From Roseburia porci (lineage in GTDB: Bacteria > Bacillota > Clostridia > Lachnospirales > Lachnospiraceae), in contig NZ_VUNI01000019.1 in the NCBI RefSeq assembly GCF_009695765.1, positions 1 through 61,456 on the forward strand: 61,456 nucleotides of DNA, written 5' to 3'. This document shows positions 36,849 to 45,368 of this stretch, in pieces. A program made the translations under genes and the position numbers. The notes below the pieces were generated by a model that saw only the letters and a program-made list of their open reading frames with translations, searched no databases and had not been told where the DNA came from. The first letter of the stretch is position 1, and every line of letters begins with the position of its first letter.

Positions 36849-37199
36849 ATGGTGGAAAAACGATTGAACCTAGTACCATTATCTTTAATTGCGGAAGCAT
36901 TAGATATGGCTACAGATGGATGGAAGCAGTATCTGGATCTTGAAGATATGAAGTTAGCAGCTATTCCGGATAATCCTGATGATATCCCAGAGTATGTGGC
37001 GGATGAAGATTTAGAAAAAGCTATTCGAGAGGATAAAAGCGGCAGATTTATTCTACTTCCATCTGAGGAAGAAGTTGATGAACTTAACGATGAATATGAT
37101 TTCTTAGATAAGAACGGTGTAAGGCTTTTTGCTTTGGAATGGTGTCAGCAACGTGGTTTATCATCATTGGATGATTTGGAAATTATAGGGAAGATATAA
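36849..37199 (+). CDS. UPF0158-like protein
   Basis: The 116-residue acidic protein matches the UPF0158 pattern (LSLIAEALDMATDGWKQYLD, then a C-terminal LFALEWCQQRGL). Function unknown. ATG 36849 fits the AAGGTGG site; an in-frame ATG at 36828 is an alternative. It is the first gene after the GC-rich insert and returns to AT-rich codon use. Confidence 0.65.
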   Translation: MVEKRLNLVPLSLIAEALDMATDGWKQYLDLEDMKLAAIPDNPDDIPEYVADEDLEKAIREDKSGRFILLPSEEEVDELNDEYDFLDKNGVRLFALEWCQQRGLSSLDDLEIIGKI

Positions 37200-37205
37200 A
37201 TCGGA

Positions 37206-37230
37206 ACTTGTGGTCAATCTGACCACAAGT
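37206..37230. repeat. 25-bp palindrome, copy 1
   Basis: Arms ACTTGTGGTCA and TGACCACAAGT are perfect inverses around ATC. This copy lies between two genes, 7 bp after a stop codon. Confidence 0.85.
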
Positions 37231-37255
37231 GACTCGACTTTTAAGGGGCGCTTTG

Positions 37256-37690
37256 ATGGAGATTGTAAGAATTGTTATTAAAGGGGAATCCGGATATTGT
37301 CCTATAGATGAGGCTTTTACGGATAAAGTGACGATTACGGAAACTTCTATAAAGTACGAATATAAACCGCACCCGGATAGCAACTTAGAAACAAATGTAG
37401 CGAGGAAGTGGTCTTATTCTACGGATAGTCCGCTGTTTAAGCAGTTATTTAAGCGTGTCGCTGAGATGACACCGAAATATCTTTATAGCACGGATATTTT
37501 ATTTGCCACGGATTTAGGCGCGACAGAAATTATTGCGACTTTTGAGGATAAGCATCGGGAGTCTGTAAATTTCTTTTGCCCGAGTGAGTATTTCAAGGAA
37601 TATTTTCATCTTATTAAAGAAATGGTTCCAAAGACGGAGTATATTCCAGCTGTACTTTTGACGAACGAAGATTATGAAGATGATGAATAA
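37256..37690 (+). CDS. hypothetical protein
   Basis: The 144-residue protein has no membrane segment and no family I recognise (EIVRIVIKGESGYCPIDEAF, then YLYSTDILFATDLGATEIIA). ATG 37256 is preferred because AAGGGG precedes it. It lies in the accessory part of element 2 between two copies of the 25-bp palindrome. Confidence 0.55.
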   Translation: MEIVRIVIKGESGYCPIDEAFTDKVTITETSIKYEYKPHPDSNLETNVARKWSYSTDSPLFKQLFKRVAEMTPKYLYSTDILFATDLGATEIIATFEDKHRESVNFFCPSEYFKEYFHLIKEMVPKTEYIPAVLLTNEDYEDDE

Positions 37691-37713
37691 TTGCACATGT
37701 TTACTGTAGGTTA

Positions 37714-37805
37714 GGATGTGCTAAGCTGATGAAGCGAAAGGCTTCGATTTTCGGGTAGTAGTTACCTGAGAGTCGGGGCCTTTCTTTTTGCCTTTCAGCA
37801 CATCC
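37714..37805 (+). ncRNA. candidate structured RNA
   Basis: GGATGTGCT (37714-37722) and AGCACATCC (37797-37805) form a perfect 9-bp closing stem. Inside are GAAGC-GAAAG-GCTTC (37731-37745) and GGTA/TACC (37754-37766), and a possible third stem near 37774-37792. This would be a compact multibranched RNA, 24 bp after a stop codon. I do not recognise a known RNA class. Confidence 0.45.
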
Positions 37806-37839
37806 GTGGGTTCCTGCAGTCAACATGTAGGGTAGATTA

Positions 37840-37864
37840 ACTTGTGGTCAATCTGACCACAAGT
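37840..37864. repeat. 25-bp palindrome, copy 2
   Basis: Identical to copy 1 (ACTTGTGGTCA-ATC-TGACCACAAGT), located 35 bp after the candidate RNA in a gene-free interval. Confidence 0.85.
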
Positions 37865-38018
37865 TGGTGGAGAATCTTTTGTGTAATATATGGGTGGTAG
37901 GGATACCCTACAGCGGGCGACGTTGGAGCACGGAATCTGGCGCGTAAAGTTTATGCAACTTTAGGCGTATCCTGTTAATAATTTTGTAGTATCAAGTTCC
38001 TTAGGTGTGTAAAAGATT

Positions 38019-38145
38019 ACCTTGGTTGGGAAGCGTTGAATTTACTGGATTTAAAGCTGACCCAGGGTGGGGAAAAAGAGACATTTGTTCTTAGTGATAA
38101 AATTACGTTACCCAAGGCAGGCAAAAGTGAAATACCTAGGCTGGG
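38019..38145. repeat. degenerate ACC-AGG-TGGG repeats in a leader region
   Basis: Related words start at 38019 (ACCTTGGTTGGG), 38060 (ACCCAGGGTGGGG), 38110 (ACCCAAGGCAGGC) and 38134 (ACCTAGGCTGGG). Spacing is irregular (41, 50, 24 bp). They precede a terminator and could be protein sites or RNA stems. Confidence 0.4.
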
Positions 38146-38151
38146 TACATA

Positions 38152-38188
38152 GGCATTGGAGATGAATTAATCTCTGATGTCTTTTTTT
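38152..38188 (+). terminator. intrinsic terminator in a leader region
   Basis: GGCATTGGAGAT pairs with ATCTCTGATGTC (with G-U pairs) around GAATTA, followed by seven T. It ends 12 bp before leader motif copy 2. Confidence 0.7.
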
Positions 38189-38200
38189 TATGCGCATTTT

Positions 38201-38230
38201 TAGTAATCGTCTCCTTACTGAACCAAATGA
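38201..38230 (+). promoter_or_regulatory. 30-bp leader motif, copy 2
   Basis: TAGTAAT, nine variable bases, ACTGAACCAAATGA, identical in words and spacing to 27424 and 41236. It ends 32 bp before the gene at 38263. Confidence 0.6.
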
Positions 38231-38262
38231 TATTTAGAAGGAAGAGAAAGGAGCGTAAATTT

Positions 38263-39606
38263 ATGGATACGCAGATATTCAATAACTTTGTGACTTATAT
38301 GGGGGTTTATGAATGTTTATCACGTGGGCCGTGTACACCTAATGAAGTTGCAAAGTATCTAACAAACAGCATGACTTCGAGAAATGCCGCTAAACATAGC
38401 AAAAAGGCAGCAGACGGAGACCTGAAATATATTTCTTTAAATAAGGATGAAAAGTTGGAGCTGGACAAACCGGCATTAATCGGATTCCTTTTGGAGTTTT
38501 GTCAGGCACTTCATCTGGAGGCAGATATTCATACGAAGAAAAAGCAAAAGCCGGAGGATTCCATTGTATCAATTACGAATTCCCATTCGAAGGAGTTCCA
38601 GGACATGAAGGATCAAAATAATAATGCGAAAAAAACGATTAAGGATTTGAAAAAAAAGATATTTGAGCTACAGAAAGAAAAAGAAAAGGCAGCAGCCTCC
38701 ACAATCATTTCCTGTATGGACAGTAAGGTGTTGGTACCGGCTTCAGTAAAGTCCGAACCAAAGGATGCATTAGCGGAGAATTGTTTCTTGGCGACTCCTG
38801 AGATGCAGATGGATCAGGTAAGTAGTCTTAGTAATGATGGTGGGATTTTAAATAGCATGTTTGATGTTTCAGATTCCGCAGACAAGGAACTTACAGAAAG
38901 CAATTATATCCATTGGATATGTAAACCATTTGAGGCAGGGAAGCTTTTTATCAAAAGACTAAAGGATGAAAAGGAAGCTCCGGCTTTAGTGGAGAAGAAT
39001 TGTGATTTAGATGCAAACCGCAGTAAGTCTGTCCAGTTGCTTCTATCCAATAAGAGCTTATCTAATCAGGCAAAGCTGGCGACATATGCATTCTGGTATT
39101 TCCATGATGATCCGGAGATGGAGGAATTACTTCGCCTAGCTGGAAGATATGGGATACATGCAGATTCTGTAATCCAGCTTTTGGAACAACCCAAAGAATA
39201 CAGAAATTATAAAACCGTCAGAGCATTCCTTCAGCAGATCATGATGTCGAGTGAGGCACAGATAAAGATGGAGGCTGCGAAAGAACTGCTTTGTGGAGAC
39301 TGGTATGTGACAGCAGATTATTGTGGAAAAACATGCCGTTTCAAGTTGATGCCTGTGGAAGAGTTAGAGGAATTTGTATTACTTCTAAATGAAGTCCGTT
39401 TGGATGAGGCTTCAGAAAAATTGGTGAAACTTTTGGAGTGGAAGTCAACTTGTGGTCAATCTGACCACAAGTTAGAAAAGGAGGATATCGAGACTCCTAA
39501 GTTTGTAAAGGAAGTATCGAATATTCCAGAGGCTCATATGCCTATTGATGAAGAAAGTGCGCTTTCGCACTTTGAGGAAAGCGAAGGTGACGACAATGGA
39601 AAATAA
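38263..39606 (+). CDS. hypothetical element 2 protein with coiled coil
   Basis: The 447-residue protein has an N-terminal helical domain (residues 1-90), a coiled coil near 125-150 (KDLKKKIFELQKEKEKAAAS), and a long alpha-helical C-terminal part. No family recognised. Its 3' end contains palindrome copy 3, read as TCGQSDHK. It overlaps the next gene by 11 bp, so it is probably part of the mobilization operon. An in-frame ATG at 38227 falls inside the leader motif; ATG 38263 follows AAAGGAG. Confidence 0.6.
   Translation: MDTQIFNNFVTYMGVYECLSRGPCTPNEVAKYLTNSMTSRNAAKHSKKAADGDLKYISLNKDEKLELDKPALIGFLLEFCQALHLEADIHTKKKQKPEDSIVSITNSHSKEFQDMKDQNNNAKKTIKDLKKKIFELQKEKEKAAASTIISCMDSKVLVPASVKSEPKDALAENCFLATPEMQMDQVSSLSNDGGILNSMFDVSDSADKELTESNYIHWICKPFEAGKLFIKRLKDEKEAPALVEKNCDLDANRSKSVQLLLSNKSLSNQAKLATYAFWYFHDDPEMEELLRLAGRYGIHADSVIQLLEQPKEYRNYKTVRAFLQQIMMSSEAQIKMEAAKELLCGDWYVTADYCGKTCRFKLMPVEELEEFVLLLNEVRLDEASEKLVKLLEWKSTCGQSDHKLEKEDIETPKFVKEVSNIPEAHMPIDEESALSHFEESEGDDNGK
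39448..39472. repeat. 25-bp palindrome, copy 3 (in coding sequence)
   Basis: Identical 25 bp, read in frame as TCGQSDHK near the C-terminus of the upstream gene product. Confidence 0.85.
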
Positions 39607-39940
39607 AAAGCTGTTTTTATCCGTGTCGGAGTCGGATCTAAAGAGGATAGATGATTTACGAACGGAGCTGGGGATGAACCGTTCCGAATATATTCGGTAT
39701 CTTTTGTCCGGACAGAAAAAGGTCATTCCTTATTCCATGAAGCAAAGACATTTGGTGGAGGTTCTATCCCAAGTGGATTTACATCTAAAGGCGATTTGTT
39801 TGAAAGAGGGAATCGAGCCTAAAGATGTTTTGTATATCCAGGAATCTCTTAAAGATATCAAAAAGGAAATTACAGATGGTCAGACTTGTGGTCAATCTGA
39901 CCACAAGTGGAAGGGAGGTGAAGATCGTGCCAAGAAATAA
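39596..39940 (+). CDS. ribbon-helix-helix, MobC-like relaxosome protein
   Basis: The 114-residue protein opens with an RHH domain (KLFLSVSESDLKRIDDLRTE, then MNRSEYIRYLLSGQ) and a helical MobC-like part (LVEVLSQVDLHLKAICLKEG). Such proteins help a relaxase bind oriT. Palindrome copy 4 lies near its 3' end and is again read as TCGQSDHK, which is unlikely by chance. Confidence 0.65.
   Translation: MENKKLFLSVSESDLKRIDDLRTELGMNRSEYIRYLLSGQKKVIPYSMKQRHLVEVLSQVDLHLKAICLKEGIEPKDVLYIQESLKDIKKEITDGQTCGQSDHKWKGGEDRAKK
39884..39908. repeat. 25-bp palindrome, copy 4 (in coding sequence)
   Basis: Identical 25 bp, in the same reading frame as copy 3. Confidence 0.85.
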
Positions 39941-41249
39941 AGAATCCAGAGAAGAGAAAATGTCAGCCTTACAAGAAAAATTGGTAGACGGTGTAAAAGA
40001 GATTTACGAATCTGGCAAATGGGCAGAGTACATAGCGGTTATGTCAAAGTTTCCAAATTACAGTATCAATAATTGTATTTTGATTGCTTCGCAGTGCCCC
40101 GGTGCAAGCTTTGTCTGTGGATACAAAAAATGGAATGAGTTTAACCGCAATGTCATGAAGGGAGAATCCGGAATTATGATTTTTGCTCCTATTAAAAGCA
40201 AGATCAAAGTGGAAGAACCTTTGTATGATTCAGATCATCATCCTGTTTTAAATGAGGATGGTACACAGGCTAAGGAGCAGGTGGAAAGAGAGTTTAAGTC
40301 ATTTCGTCCATGCTATGTGTTTGATGTATCTCAGACTGAGGGAGAGCCACTCCCATCATTGGCAAATCAGTTAAATGATTCTGTAGAAGACTATGAGCAT
40401 ATTAAAGAGGCATTGCTTTCAATTAGTCCGGTACCCATCTCCTTTGAAGATATCGCAGGAAATGCAAACGGATATTATTCACCGGATGCTGGAAAGATTG
40501 TAGTGCAAAAAGACATGGGTCAGCTACAGACCATAAAGACCATGCTCCATGAAATATCCCACGCTACTTATGGGCATGGAAGTAAGGATGACAAAACAGA
40601 TAAGGAAACAAAGGAGGTACAGGCAGAGAGTACAGCTTTTTGGGTAGCGGGGATGCTTGGACTTGATACATCGGATTATAGCTTTGGATATATTGCGGGA
40701 TGGAGCAAAGATAAAGAAGTCTCAGAACTTAAAGATAATCTGGAACTTATTAAAAAGACGGCAGATAAGATTACGTCGGATATTGATTCCTATATGAAGG
40801 AAGTCTTTAAGCACGAGCAAAAGTCTACGGATATTGATTCTGATGTAGAAGTTTATTTTACAGTTGCTGAATGCAGTGAATTTCATTCTATGGCAGGTTA
40901 TACAGAGAAAATTGAAAGTGCTGAAGAAGCAAAGGGGATTTTTGAATCTATACCTAAGGAAATGTATTCGTATATTCCTGCAATAGGTATTCAGTTAATT
41001 GATAAAAAAACGGGAGAAGAAATTACCCAATGTGATGTTATTAACAGGGGAGTAGCAAATTATGACATGCTGCAGTATTACTCTGAGATTATTGAGAACC
41101 CAAAGGCGATGAAAATGTTGGGTAAATTAGCAGAGCTTTTCCCAGATATAGAAGTTGTTGGGGAAGCACCAGCATTGGATATTGCAGAACCTTGTTTGGC
41201 GGTCAGAAAAAAACCAGATAAATTTTTCAAAAAAATAGTAATGGGGTAG
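39927..41249 (+). CDS. ArdC-like antirestriction protein with zincin domain
   Basis: The 440-residue protein has an ArdC-type N-terminal ssDNA-binding domain (SKFPNYSINNCILIASQCPG, then GYKKWNEFNRNVMKGESG) and a zinc metallopeptidase motif HEISH near residue 210, with the third ligand in EVQAESTAFW near 230. ArdC proteins protect incoming transferred DNA from restriction. The C-terminal ~150 residues are not recognised. GTG 39927 follows GGGAGG; ATG 39960 is an alternative. It overlaps the RHH gene by 14 bp. Confidence 0.8.
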   Translation: MPRNKESREEKMSALQEKLVDGVKEIYESGKWAEYIAVMSKFPNYSINNCILIASQCPGASFVCGYKKWNEFNRNVMKGESGIMIFAPIKSKIKVEEPLYDSDHHPVLNEDGTQAKEQVEREFKSFRPCYVFDVSQTEGEPLPSLANQLNDSVEDYEHIKEALLSISPVPISFEDIAGNANGYYSPDAGKIVVQKDMGQLQTIKTMLHEISHATYGHGSKDDKTDKETKEVQAESTAFWVAGMLGLDTSDYSFGYIAGWSKDKEVSELKDNLELIKKTADKITSDIDSYMKEVFKHEQKSTDIDSDVEVYFTVAECSEFHSMAGYTEKIESAEEAKGIFESIPKEMYSYIPAIGIQLIDKKTGEEITQCDVINRGVANYDMLQYYSEIIENPKAMKMLGKLAELFPDIEVVGEAPALDIAEPCLAVRKKPDKFFKKIVMG

Positions 41250-41265
41250 CAACTGAACCAAATGA
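41236..41265 (+). promoter_or_regulatory. 30-bp leader motif, copy 3
   Basis: TAGTAAT, nine variable bases, ACTGAACCAAATGA. It starts inside the last codons of the ArdC-like gene and lies 52 bp before the small gene at 41318. Confidence 0.6.
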
Positions 41266-41317
41266 TAAATGTAAGGAAATAATCCAAAAAAATTTAAAGA
41301 AAGAGAGGATAAAGATT

Positions 41318-41452
41318 ATGGATTATGTAACTTTATGTAACTTATCAATCGATTGCGAAAAGAAGGAGAGAAGCCAGTCGGCATTAGTTTTATACGATAC
41401 TCTCTTTGCTGCAATCAAGGACAAAGAAGGAAAGGAGAAAAAGCATGTTTAA
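41318..41452 (+). CDS. small 44-residue protein
   Basis: ATG 41318 follows GAGAGG by 8 bp. The product (MDYVTLCNLSIDCEKKERSQ, then SALVLYDTLFAAIKDKEGKE) is soluble and of unknown function. It overlaps the DUF5688 gene by 8 bp, so it is probably a translationally coupled first gene. Confidence 0.5.
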   Translation: MDYVTLCNLSIDCEKKERSQSALVLYDTLFAAIKDKEGKEKKHV

Positions 41453-42470
41453 GTTCAACGAGTTTTGTGACTACGTGGAGATGACATTACCGGAGGTCCT
41501 TCCGGAACGTCTTAAAGGTGTTCATATCGAACAGCATGAGGTAGAGAAGAACAATGGTCTTGTTCTTCACTCTGTAACAGTCAGACCTGAGGACAGCAAT
41601 ATTGCACCGAATTTGTATATGGACAAATTCTTTGAAAGATATGAAGAAGGTGCATCCATTGATGATCTTATGGATGAAATCAGAGATATCGTTGTAAAGA
41701 ATTTGGATGTTCCAAAGGAATTCAGTAATGTGGCAGAAGAGTTCAATCACTTTGAATCTATAAAGGACAAGATTGTGATGGTAGCAGTAAATACCGAGCG
41801 TAACGCTAATCTGCTTTCACAGATTCCGCATAAGGACAGAGAAGACCTTTCATTGATCTACAAGGTAATGGTTGGAAAAGACGAAGAAGGCACTGCAACC
41901 ATTACAATCCGAAATGAGCACATGGCTCTTTGGGGAGTAGATGCGGAACAGATTCATGAGCTGGCTATGGCAAATACCAAGGAGATTCTTCCCGTAACGG
42001 TAAGATCCATGAATGAGGTAATGCGTGAGATTTTTGCAAAGGACGGAATGGATGAGGATATGATGAATATCATGTTTGAGGAAATGCCTGCAAATCAGCA
42101 GATGTATATCATTTCCAATAAGTCCAATGTAAATGGCGCAGCTTCTATGTTTTATGAAGATGCTCTCTCAGAGCTTTGTGAAAAGATTGGAACGGATCTG
42201 TATATTTTACCTTCATCTGTGCATGAGGTAATCGCAGTTAGTTCTGAACTTGGAACTCCTGATGAGTTGTCTCAGATGGTTCGTGAGGTAAATGGTAGTC
42301 AGGTAGCACCGGAGGAACAGCTTTCAGACCATGTATATAAGTTTGAAGCTGCAACAAAGAAGCTCTCTCTTGCAGATGTTTCTTTAGAGGAACTCAAAAA
42401 GGCAGCAGGAGCTGAAAATATGTCACAGGACGCACCTACAGAAGGCAGCCGTCCACGTAAAAGCAGATAA
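41445..42470 (+). CDS. DUF5688 family protein
   Basis: The 341-residue protein matches DUF5688 (KFNEFCDYVEMTLPEVLPER, then LYMDKFFERYEEGASIDDLM, and a C-terminal YILPSSVHEVIAV). The family is almost confined to Clostridia conjugative elements; function unknown. AAAGGAG precedes the ATG. It is followed 20 bp later by the first SpoVG gene. Confidence 0.75.
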   Translation: MFKFNEFCDYVEMTLPEVLPERLKGVHIEQHEVEKNNGLVLHSVTVRPEDSNIAPNLYMDKFFERYEEGASIDDLMDEIRDIVVKNLDVPKEFSNVAEEFNHFESIKDKIVMVAVNTERNANLLSQIPHKDREDLSLIYKVMVGKDEEGTATITIRNEHMALWGVDAEQIHELAMANTKEILPVTVRSMNEVMREIFAKDGMDEDMMNIMFEEMPANQQMYIISNKSNVNGAASMFYEDALSELCEKIGTDLYILPSSVHEVIAVSSELGTPDELSQMVREVNGSQVAPEEQLSDHVYKFEAATKKLSLADVSLEELKKAAGAENMSQDAPTEGSRPRKSR

Positions 42471-42490
42471 GTAGCAGGAGGATAAAAGCT

Positions 42491-42850
42491 ATGGATGTAT
42501 CAGAGGTAAGACTTAATCTTTTAAAGACTGACAATGCGGTAAAGGCAATTGGCAGTTTCGCACTCGACGGCATGTTTGCCGTCCGTGGTGTGAGGGTATT
42601 GGAAAGTAAGGATGGTCACAATTTTGTGGCTTTTCCGTCCAGAGAAAAGGCAAATGGTGAGTATGAGGATATTGCTTTTCCTCTTAGCAAAGAGCTCTAT
42701 GGCAAGATTACAGATGCCATTATCAATGAGTACCAGGCACAGGTGGAAAAGCAGTCCCAGGACCAGAAGGAGGAGCAGGCCAAGGATCAGACCCAGACCG
42801 AGGGCGAGAGCGAAGCAAAGTCTGCTCCGAAACGAGGAAAGAGCAGATAA
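42491..42850 (+). CDS. spoVG: SpoVG family protein
   Basis: The 119-residue protein has the SpoVG core (VSEVRLNLLKTDNAVKAIGS, then GVRVLESKDGHNFVAFPSRE and YEDIAFPLSKELYGKI) plus a charged tail of about 30 residues. SpoVG proteins bind DNA or RNA and regulate gene expression; copies on mobile elements are common. Paired with a second SpoVG 13 bp downstream. Confidence 0.85.
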   Translation: MDVSEVRLNLLKTDNAVKAIGSFALDGMFAVRGVRVLESKDGHNFVAFPSREKANGEYEDIAFPLSKELYGKITDAIINEYQAQVEKQSQDQKEEQAKDQTQTEGESEAKSAPKRGKSR

Positions 42851-42863
42851 GGAGGACGTTTGG

Positions 42864-43130
42864 ATGCAAGTAACAGATGTAAGACTCAGACTTGCTGACC
42901 CCAAAGATTCTGCAAAAGCCTATGGAAGCTTTACTTTGGATAATGATTTTGTTGTCTGTGGGATTCGTGTTTTGACTAATAAGGAAGGTCAGCTCTTTGT
43001 GGGCTTCCCTTGTAGGAAAAATACGAATGGTGAATTTAAGGATATTTGTTTTCCAATGGATTCCGGTCTCAGACAAGATATCACAGCAGTCGTGATTTCG
43101 GAGTACGAAAAGATATGTGAAGAGCAGTAG
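42864..43130 (+). CDS. spoVG: second SpoVG family protein
   Basis: The 88-residue protein has the same core (VTDVRLRLADPKDSAKAYGS, then GIRVLTNKEGQLFVGFPCRK) without the charged tail. AAGGAGG precedes ATG 42864. Sequence divergence from the upstream copy suggests an old duplication, perhaps forming heteromers. Confidence 0.82.
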   Translation: MQVTDVRLRLADPKDSAKAYGSFTLDNDFVVCGIRVLTNKEGQLFVGFPCRKNTNGEFKDICFPMDSGLRQDITAVVISEYEKICEEQ

Positions 43131-43164
43131 TTTCTACTGTGTTCATAAATGTTCCTTTCAGCAG

Positions 43165-43194
43165 AAGGCCGTTCCACTAGGGACGGTCTTTTGT
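43165..43194 (+). terminator. hairpin between SpoVG and relaxase genes
   Basis: AAGGCCGTTCC pairs with GGGACGGTCTT (one G-U), followed by TTGTG. It may be a partial terminator or part of oriT. Confidence 0.5.
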
Positions 43195-43213
43195 GTTAGG
43201 AGAAGGGAGGCAT

Positions 43214-45115
43214 ATGGCAAAAGGAATAGTTGTAAAAGTATGGAATGTAACAGCCGGTTCAGGAAAAAGATCCGCATCATCTCAGATTGCAGATTCAATT
43301 GCATATATTGAGAATCCGGAAAAGACGGGCGTACCACTTGATATTACCAATGTAAATCAGCTGTCGAACGAGCTTACTTATGTGACGAATGAAATAAAAA
43401 CTGCATCTGGGTTATATGTGGGTGGCAGGCATATTACAGATATTTCTCATGCGATGGAAGAGATGATGCAGATAAAAGAATTTTTTGGAAAGCTTGATGG
43501 CCGTGTGGCAACACATGGAGTGATTTCCTTAGATGAATCAGAATCGGATCCGAAGAATGCAGGAAAACTGATGGAGCTGTTAAATGACGTGATGGAGGAA
43601 GTGTTCCCGAATTATCAGGTGGTCTATGCAGTTCATACGAACACAGAAAATCTTCATATCCATTTCATTTTAAATACTGTGGGATTAGATGGAAAGAAGA
43701 TACATATGGATAAACAGTTTATGAGTGGTGTGTTAGAGCCTGCGGTAAATAAAGCCGCTATAAAATACGGCTTTACAGCAAATTCTGTTTGGGAGAGAGA
43801 AAAGAAAGAGGATCCACTGTCGTTACCACAACGGAAAATAATGCTTCGTCAGGCTATTGATATTGCAATTGAGCAGACAGATGAATTTGATTCTTTTGTA
43901 GCTTTTTTACGGAATCAGGGTTTTGTTGTCAATGTGGGAAAGAACCTATCTTTACAAACGGACGATATGCCAAAAGCTATGCGTTCAGGTCAGCTTGGAG
44001 AGGAATATCGTATCAGCGCAATCAGAAAACGATTGGATGCAAAGTATGATCCTTTTAAGGAAGTAAAAGCCGGTGATTATTATACTTCGATTCTTCCAGA
44101 GGAGATGGCAAATATCACACCACTTAAGATGAAGAACTATAAGGATATGAGTAAGGAGGAAAAGTATGAGGCGGTAAGGCTCCTTAGGCTTGGAAGAAAT
44201 CCTTGGAATGAAGCTCGCAATACCAACTGGCAGATGGCGAATATGGCAGATGAATTGAAAAATGTAAATTATGTTTATAAGCTTGTAAACCATTACTCAA
44301 AGGGTTCCCTAAAGGTATCGGATGCAATGAATGCAATCATTGAAAGCCGTAAAGCCATAGCAGAAGAAAAGAAACAGCTTCGGGCACTTGTAAAAGAGTA
44401 TAAGCCCATTACTAATATCTATCAGGAAATGAAGCAGTATATGGTACGGGCGTATTTGTTTGATGCCTATGGATATAGTGAGTACCTTTCGGATTACAAG
44501 AAATACCAGGAACTGTCGAACCGTCTATCTTTAGGCTATGACAAGACGGTAGAGGAAGTGGCAGATCTTGTTTTTGAACTTAATTCCAAGATGGCGTACT
44601 TAAAGGCACAGGATAAAGAATTATCAGCCCAGTATTTTGCCATTAAGAAGTTTAGAGAAAATGGAAAATTGCAGCAGGCGAGTGATGATTATTCATTCTT
44701 TACTGCAATTGGTCATAGTCAGGCTGTTTACGACGCAGTTCATTTTGGAATCTATGCATCAGAAATGAAGATGATTACACCACAAGATGGAGATGTTAGT
44801 ATTCGAGTGCTTACACGTCCGGCAGTAGTAAATGGTAAGCCTACGGAGATTTCCATTTTATCTGTAATTGATAAGGATGGGAATGTAGAAAAAGAAGTAT
44901 CTTCGGAGGGAATGTCTGGCAAGGAGTTTAATAAAAAGATTTACGAGATTCAAAGTGAATATGGTATGTCCTACACACCTACCGGTGACGGTAAATCATT
45001 AGTTTTACAAGGGATTACTATTTGCTGTCCCTATTGTAAAGAAGCCAGATCTCTTCACAACATGACGGAAGAGATGTTTCTGGAAAAAGTGGTTGGAGAT
45101 AAGTTTTTCATTTAA
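43214..45115 (+). CDS. MOBP-type relaxase/mobilization nuclease
   Basis: The 633-residue protein has the relaxase signature HTNTENLHIHFILN near residue 140, with an upstream SASSQIADSIAYIENPEKTG start typical of the VirD2/MobA-like group in Firmicutes elements. It nicks oriT and pilots the strand. The C-terminal end has a CCPYC pair. ATG 43214 follows GGGAGG. The gene ends before two tandem terminators. Confidence 0.82.
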   Translation: MAKGIVVKVWNVTAGSGKRSASSQIADSIAYIENPEKTGVPLDITNVNQLSNELTYVTNEIKTASGLYVGGRHITDISHAMEEMMQIKEFFGKLDGRVATHGVISLDESESDPKNAGKLMELLNDVMEEVFPNYQVVYAVHTNTENLHIHFILNTVGLDGKKIHMDKQFMSGVLEPAVNKAAIKYGFTANSVWEREKKEDPLSLPQRKIMLRQAIDIAIEQTDEFDSFVAFLRNQGFVVNVGKNLSLQTDDMPKAMRSGQLGEEYRISAIRKRLDAKYDPFKEVKAGDYYTSILPEEMANITPLKMKNYKDMSKEEKYEAVRLLRLGRNPWNEARNTNWQMANMADELKNVNYVYKLVNHYSKGSLKVSDAMNAIIESRKAIAEEKKQLRALVKEYKPITNIYQEMKQYMVRAYLFDAYGYSEYLSDYKKYQELSNRLSLGYDKTVEEVADLVFELNSKMAYLKAQDKELSAQYFAIKKFRENGKLQQASDDYSFFTAIGHSQAVYDAVHFGIYASEMKMITPQDGDVSIRVLTRPAVVNGKPTEISILSVIDKDGNVEKEVSSEGMSGKEFNKKIYEIQSEYGMSYTPTGDGKSLVLQGITICCPYCKEARSLHNMTEEMFLEKVVGDKFFI

Positions 45116-45186
45116 CCACAGAATCTTAAAAATTACATATTGAAGCACGTATGAGCGTGATGGCTTTCTTTGAAAAGCGGACACGA

Positions 45187-45281
45187 GGGGCGTGATACAA
45201 CCAGAGTAACTGGAAGTATCATGTCCCTTTTTGCGTGTAAAGCTTCCTTGCCTGGTTAGCAGCCGGGGAGGAAGTTTTTTT
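45187..45281 (+). terminator. two tandem intrinsic terminators
   Basis: GGGGCGTGATAC with GTATCATGTCCC and TTTTT (45187-45232), then CTTCCTTGCCTGG with CCGGGGAGGAAG and seven T (45241-45281). Confidence 0.8.
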
Positions 45282-45368
45282 CGTTCTTAGTGTTCGTTTC
45301 CATTTTTATTCTCGGGGCTAAAAATCGGCCTCCCTAAGAAATTTTTTATTTCCAAGGAGGAACGATTT

